Assembly: GCA_031277315.1 (NCBI GenBank)
Contig: JAITMP010000030.1
Span: 62,001 to 126,000 of the forward strand
DNA from: Zoogloeaceae bacterium
GTDB taxonomy: Bacteria > Pseudomonadota > Gammaproteobacteria > Burkholderiales > Rhodocyclaceae
Direction: 5' to 3'
Length of the DNA stretch: 64,000 bases
The notes under the pieces are model-generated. The model made no database searches. It was not told the origin of the DNA and saw only the letters and a program-made list of their open reading frames with translations. Below, in pieces: positions 60,442 to 64,000 of the stretch; the first letter of the stretch is position 1, and each line of letters starts with the position of its first letter. Made by a program: the position numbers and the translations under genes.

Positions 60442-62127
60442 TTACGCCAGCCCCCACAGGGAGGACAGGTATTTCCAGTTCACGAAGTAGTACAGGATGA
60501 AGGCCACGAGGAAGATCAGGGCCAGCACCAGCGTGCCCGGCGTGGCGGGCGGATGCGCTGTGCCGCCGGCGGTCGGGGCCGGCAGGGTGAGCGGGATCGG
60601 CGTGTTGCGCATTTCGCCGGCTTCCAGCTTCTTGCCGAACAGGATCGAGAACACGATTTGCAGGATCCACAGGCCGCCGGAGACGATGGCGATGGTGCCG
60701 AAGATACCGGTCAGGTTCATCATCAGGAACGCGGTGCCCGGCCACTCGTAAGCCAGCGGCGCGCCGGCGAAGGCCATGTCCCAGTGACGGCGGGAGACGC
60801 CGAGCGTGCCTGCGCCCATCATCACCAGCGCCACGATGTACATCGAGAGGCCGAAGAGATAGGGGAACAGCTTGGCGTAACCGGGGAACATCAGCTCACG
60901 CTTGAACAGCACGGGGACCAGGAAGTAGGTCAGGCCCATGAACGCCAGCGTGGTGCCGATGACGACCGTGGCATGGAAGTGACCCGGCACGTAGATGGTG
61001 TTGTGGATCAGCATGTTCAGCTGTTCCGCGCCCATCATGACGCCGGAGATGCCGCCGAGGAAGCCGAAGCCGATCAGCGAGAGGAACATCGCCGCGAAGG
61101 CCGGATTGCCCCAAGGCGCTTTTCTCAGCCACTCGAAGAGGCCCTTGTTGTAGCCCTTCAGACGCTGCGCCTGTTCGATGGCACCCGGCACCGTCATGCC
61201 GTGGATCATTGAGGCCAGCACCGCGAAGTACATGAAGTACGAGGTGTTGACCACCTTCCACTCGGCGCCCATGCCCGGATCGGAAAGCAGGTGGTGGGCG
61301 CAGGCGAGTTGCAGGAACAGGATGTAGAGGAAGTAGGCCGAGCGGCTCACCTTCTCGCTCATCGGCTTGGCGCCGAAGACGATGGCGGCGATGGCGTACC
61401 AGATCGCCACGTGGGCGGCAACGTTGATCTGTTGCGAGCTGTGGCCCATGCCCCACCAGACGACGCGGTACATCAGCGAGTCGATTTCGCGGATGTAGCC
61501 GAGCGACCAGAGCATCGTCGGAATCAGGATCACGGCGCCGGAGGCGATGGTGAAGATGGCGATGATGCAGGCCGTCAGGGCGCCGAAGGTAACCAGCGGC
61601 ACCGAGCCTTCATAGGTCTTCTCCGCCTTGGCGACGACCAGGGTGCCGAGGAAGACGAAGCAGGTGACGAGCGCGCCGACGGCGAACAGGATCAGTCCGA
61701 GGTAGAAGTGCCATTGGGCCTGCATCGGCACGTAGGAGGTGAACATCACGCTCGATCCGCCCTGGAAAATGGCGACGTTGGTCATGATCGCGCCGAGCGC
61801 CATGAGCCAGAAGGCGACCCAGGCGATCCTGGGCGTCGCCAGCCGGCAGCGCAACAGCGTCGATGAGGCGAAGATCAGCACCGCCATTTCGAAGAAGATG
61901 ATCCAGAAGATCAGCATGTCGACGCCGTGGGCGGTGAGTACCATGTAGAAGGTCTCGGCCTCCAGCAGCTTGACATCGGGCCAGCGCGTCAGGATGACGC
62001 CCAGCGCCATGATGCCGCCGACGAGCAGCGAGAGCACGCCGGCGACGGCGTGCCAGCGCATCAGCTTCTCGGCGTTGGTGTCGAATTGCAGCCCGGAACG
62101 CGGGCAGATGCGATAAGTCGTAGCCAT
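60442..62127 (-). CDS. B-family heme-copper oxidoreductase subunit I, possible NO reductase
   Basis: 561 aa with about 13 membrane helices. Heme and metal ligands are all present: His67 (helix II), His229 (helix VI), His278/His279 (helix VII, ACAHHLLSDPG) and His383/His385 (helix X, PGHFH). However, the oxygen-reductase motif GHPxVY reads GHSSQQ, so the cross-linked Tyr four residues after the first Cu ligand is Gln233. Tyr265 and Tyr268 in helix VII do not match the cbb3 position. Known NO reductases lack this Tyr, so the enzyme may reduce NO rather than O2. Encoded with a CuA subunit II and a small subunit. Confidence 0.85.
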   Translation of the reverse strand: MATTYRICPRSGLQFDTNAEKLMRWHAVAGVLSLLVGGIMALGVILTRWPDVKLLEAETFYMVLTAHGVDMLIFWIIFFEMAVLIFASSTLLRCRLATPRIAWVAFWLMALGAIMTNVAIFQGGSSVMFTSYVPMQAQWHFYLGLILFAVGALVTCFVFLGTLVVAKAEKTYEGSVPLVTFGALTACIIAIFTIASGAVILIPTMLWSLGYIREIDSLMYRVVWWGMGHSSQQINVAAHVAIWYAIAAIVFGAKPMSEKVSRSAYFLYILFLQLACAHHLLSDPGMGAEWKVVNTSYFMYFAVLASMIHGMTVPGAIEQAQRLKGYNKGLFEWLRKAPWGNPAFAAMFLSLIGFGFLGGISGVMMGAEQLNMLIHNTIYVPGHFHATVVIGTTLAFMGLTYFLVPVLFKRELMFPGYAKLFPYLFGLSMYIVALVMMGAGTLGVSRRHWDMAFAGAPLAYEWPGTAFLMMNLTGIFGTIAIVSGGLWILQIVFSILFGKKLEAGEMRNTPIPLTLPAPTAGGTAHPPATPGTLVLALIFLVAFILYYFVNWKYLSSLWGLA

Positions 62128-62138
62128 GTGCGTCCCCT

Positions 62139-62696
62139 TTATTTGACGTAAATGCGACCGGTCATCGTGTGATGGTTGATGCCGCAGTATTCGTTGCAGA
62201 CGATGGAGTAGGTGCCAGTCTGGTTTGGCGTGATCTTGACCACGTGCTCATAGTTCGGGTGCACCTGGATGTTGATGTTTTGCGGCTGCAGCGAGAAGCC
62301 ATGCATCCAGTCCATCGAGGACAGATGGAGCTTGTAGGTTTTACCTTGTTCAAGCTCGTAGATCGGCCGCCAGGACCACAGGCGGGCGATCAGGTAGATG
62401 TCGGAGCCGGCAGGCGGCGCGACGACGGGGATCGCTTCATCAACGCCGTTGAAGCTGACGTTCTCGGTGCGGACGGTGTGTTGGTCGATCGCGGCCTGCG
62501 CTTTGCTGGCGAAGGCTGCCGGGGTGGTTTTGTAGGTCTCGTTGGCCAGGTTCTGGTTACCGTACATGTGCCACCAGATCATCATCACGAACATGGTCAG
62601 CGACCACACCAGCGCGATGGCGATCCAGGTGAACTCCAGTTTGTCGATCGGGTGTTTCCACCAGATCTGGTCTGCAGGCGGCAGAATTGCGCTCAT
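62139..62696 (-). CDS. CuA-containing subunit II of the B-family oxidase/NOR
   Basis: 185 aa with one N-terminal membrane helix (about 22-43) and a periplasmic cupredoxin domain. A complete binuclear CuA site is present: His132 (MDWMHGFSLQ), then Cys167, Glu169, Cys171, His175 and Met178 in CNEYCGINHHTM. It accepts electrons from a soluble cytochrome c or cupredoxin. Size and single helix fit ba3-type subunit II. Located 11 bp upstream of subunit I in one operon, after a 48-aa subunit. Confidence 0.93.
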   Translation of the reverse strand: MSAILPPADQIWWKHPIDKLEFTWIAIALVWSLTMFVMMIWWHMYGNQNLANETYKTTPAAFASKAQAAIDQHTVRTENVSFNGVDEAIPVVAPPAGSDIYLIARLWSWRPIYELEQGKTYKLHLSSMDWMHGFSLQPQNINIQVHPNYEHVVKITPNQTGTYSIVCNEYCGINHHTMTGRIYVK

Positions 62697-62735
62697 CAGT
62701 TTCTCCCTGAAAGTGAAAGGCGGTCGGTTTAGCGG

Positions 62736-62882
62736 TTATGGAGCGACCGGAATATTGGCGACTTCCATTACGCCCCACAAGATGTAGAGCACGGTGGGAA
62801 TCGTAATACCCAGGAAGAGCAGCAGGAACGGATTGTCCAGGATTTGCTGCATTACCGGGACACGTTCTTCTTGGTTGGCCAT
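62736..62882 (-). CDS. Small single-helix subunit (subunit IIa-like)
   Basis: 48 aa. Soluble start MANQEERVPVMQQILDN followed by one membrane helix (PFLLLFLGITIPTVLYILWGV). Position as first gene of the subunit II-I operon and topology match subunit IIa of ba3-type enzymes, which fills the space of a missing helix of subunit II. ATG 62882 has a strong AAGGAG 9 nt upstream; the frame upstream is not supported. No catalytic residues are expected. Confidence 0.75.
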   Translation of the reverse strand: MANQEERVPVMQQILDNPFLLLFLGITIPTVLYILWGVMEVANIPVAP

Positions 62883-62986
62883 GTAAGAGTCTCCTTGTTG
62901 TACGCCGTGAAACGGCAAATGATTCCCGCAGACGAGCTACAGGAATTTAACGGACGGTAAGCTACGCTGGCGGCAGTGCGAATGGT

Positions 62987-63000
62987 TTGATTTAGGTTAA
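62987..63000. promoter_or_regulatory. Weak FNR-like box upstream of the B-family operon
   Basis: TTGAT-TTAG-GTTAA: the left half is perfect, the right half has two mismatches. It lies 105 nt upstream of the small subunit gene. Confidence 0.25.
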
Positions 63001-63016
63001 GAAAACAAAAGCTCTG

Positions 63017-63065
63017 CGCATGCAATTACTTGCATGCGGTGATGCGGCATGTTGTCGCATATAAT
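63017..63065. promoter_or_regulatory. Dyad and promoter in the divergent region before ctaA
   Basis: CGCATGCAA-TTAC-TTGCATGCG (63017-63038) is a perfect 9-bp inverted repeat. A consensus -10 TATAAT follows at 63060-63065; with 17-bp spacing its -35 region overlaps the dyad. Likely controls ctaA and possibly the divergent operon. Confidence 0.45.
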
Positions 63066-63124
63066 CCGGCTCCAAAATTGAAGTCGTAGAATTGTCGCAG
63101 ATATTGAATTTTCCGGTTTGAAAA

Positions 63125-64000
63125 ATGAACCTCACTACCCGCCGCCACGCCAACCGCCACATTGCGATCTGGCTTTTCATTTGCGCCGCCATGGTCTTTG
63201 CCACGCTCGTCGTCGGCGGGGTAACGCGCTTGACGCATTCGGGGCTGTCGATCGTCGAATGGCAGCCGCTGATCGGCACCCTGCCGCCCCTGTCGCACAC
63301 GGAATGGATCGAAGTCTTTGATAAGTATCAGCAGACGCCGGAATTTCAGCAGGTCAACCACGCCATGTCCCTTGATGAGTTCAAGGGCATTTTCTGGTGG
63401 GAATATGTTCATCGCTTGCTTGGCCGGACCATCGGACTGGTGTTCCTGCTGCCTTTTCTGTATTTTTTGATGCGGCGCAAAATCGAACCTGCGCTGACGC
63501 CCAAACTGATCGGCATTTTCATTCTCGGCGGTTTGCAGGGGGCGATGGGCTGGTACATGGTGAAAAGCGGGCTGGTTGACGATCCGCGCGTCAGCCAGTA
63601 CCGGCTGACCGCCCACCTTTCGCTGGCTTTCATCATCTTCATCGCCATGATGTGGGTCGCGCTCGGGCTGCTCGGGGAGCGCGCGCGCGGTTGCGCCGAC
63701 GCGGGCTACCGCCGCGTGCAGCGCTTCGGCTTCTGGCTCTTCGCGCTGGTCTGCTACATGATCGTCAGCGGCGGCTTTGTCGCCGGCATCCATGCCGGCA
63801 AGGCGTACAACACCTTTCCGCTCATGAACGGCCATGTCGCGCCGCCCGAAATCTTCATGATCGAGCCGTGGTATCTCAATTTTTTCAACAATATGGCCAC
63901 GGTGCAGTTTGATCATCGCCTTGGCGCCTGGCTGCTGGCTTTCCTGACGCCCTGGTTCTGGGTCAGGCTGCGCCGGTTTCCCGATCAGCGGCGGGCGCAA
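63125..64000 (+). CDS. ctaA: Heme A synthase (COX15/CtaA), 3' end outside window
   Basis: 292 codons are present before the window ends. Membrane helices begin at about residues 13-31 ([17 protein letters not shown]). Heme-ligand His residues are visible in [21 protein letters not shown] and [10 protein letters not shown], and [21 protein letters not shown] is the conserved first loop of the alphaproteobacterial/mitochondrial COX15 type. It oxidises the heme O methyl group to a formyl group to make heme A. Adjacent to the B-family operon, it implies that subunit I carries an A-type heme. Confidence 0.94.
   Translation, partial: MNLTTRRHANRHIAIWLFICAAMVFATLVVGGVTRLTHSGLSIVEWQPLIGTLPPLSHTEWIEVFDKYQQTPEFQQVNHAMSLDEFKGIFWWEYVHRLLGRTIGLVFLLPFLYFLMRRKIEPALTPKLIGIFILGGLQGAMGWYMVKSGLVDDPRVSQYRLTAHLSLAFIIFIAMMWVALGLLGERARGCADAGYRRVQRFGFWLFALVCYMIVSGGFVAGIHAGKAYNTFPLMNGHVAPPEIFMIEPWYLNFFNNMATVQFDHRLGAWLLAFLTPWFWVRLRRFPDQRRAQ

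Noticed and set aside
60442..62127. cbb3-type (C-family) oxidase assignment
   Set aside because: A CuA subunit II and small subunit accompany it, FixO/FixP-type cytochromes are absent, and the helix VII Tyr is not at the C-family position.

Overview
The window is a GC-rich chromosomal segment of a betaproteobacterium, most likely a denitrifying or facultatively anaerobic member of the Rhodocyclales or a relative. Supporting this are the ispB / tRNA-Pro / PP0621-family / pilS-pilR / ampD order, an AlgP-like lysine/alanine-rich histone H1 protein, a monomeric NADP isocitrate dehydrogenase, a CoA-dependent aerobic aromatic (2-aminobenzoate type) module, and a dense set of unusual respiratory genes with FNR-type boxes. 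The assignment rests on gene content and order, not on a marker gene. No rRNA, CRISPR array, insertion sequence or prophage was found.

Layout. 0-7 kb: end of a gph-like phosphatase gene, trpE behind what looks like a complete Trp attenuator, ispB, tRNA-Pro(CGG), and an overlapping run encoding a PP0621-family protein, PilS, PilR and AmpD. 7-16.5 kb: histone H1-like gene with a long structured leader, a lytic transglycosylase, divergent pckG and maeB, a penicillin-binding endopeptidase, an IclR regulator with an apparent autoregulatory operator, and an MscS channel. 16.5-27 kb: stress and transport genes (two Usp proteins, LapA-like protein, P-type ATPase, Kef-type antiporter, periplasmic rhodanese, GlcG/HbpS-like protein, ArsC-like protein, MFS permease). 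27-41 kb: gdhA, an RND efflux pair, NUDIX-alaS, an orphan solute-binding protein, icd and a cytochrome b561.

40.8-50.3 kb: an SHP / diheme cytochrome c / cytochrome b561 operon co-transcribed with a QseBC-type two-component system and preceded by a PmrA/QseB-like box, then a divergent aryl-CoA cluster (bifunctional monooxygenase/reductase, MarR, aryl-CoA ligase, hotdog thioesterase, RidA). A perfect four-tract G5 motif sits at the ridA ribosome-binding region.

50.4-64 kb is the most interesting part. Two different electron-transfer proteins are built on the same cytochrome b module: one fused to a 2Fe-2S ferredoxin and an FAD/NAD reductase, the other to two 4Fe-4S clusters and an MvhD-like domain. 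The second lies in a tight operon with a small membrane-anchored protein and a heme-copper-oxidase-like subunit I that lacks the canonical His-His pair. Further on, a B-family subunit I / CuA subunit II / small subunit operon has Gln where the cross-linked active-site Tyr of oxygen reductases should be, so it may be a nitric oxide reductase. SCO, heme A synthase, DUF2249, an NnrS-like membrane protein, OmpW and several FNR/DNR-like boxes complete a plausible low-oxygen / NO respiration island. Short tandem repeats (10, 12 and 14 bp) recur at gene boundaries across the window.
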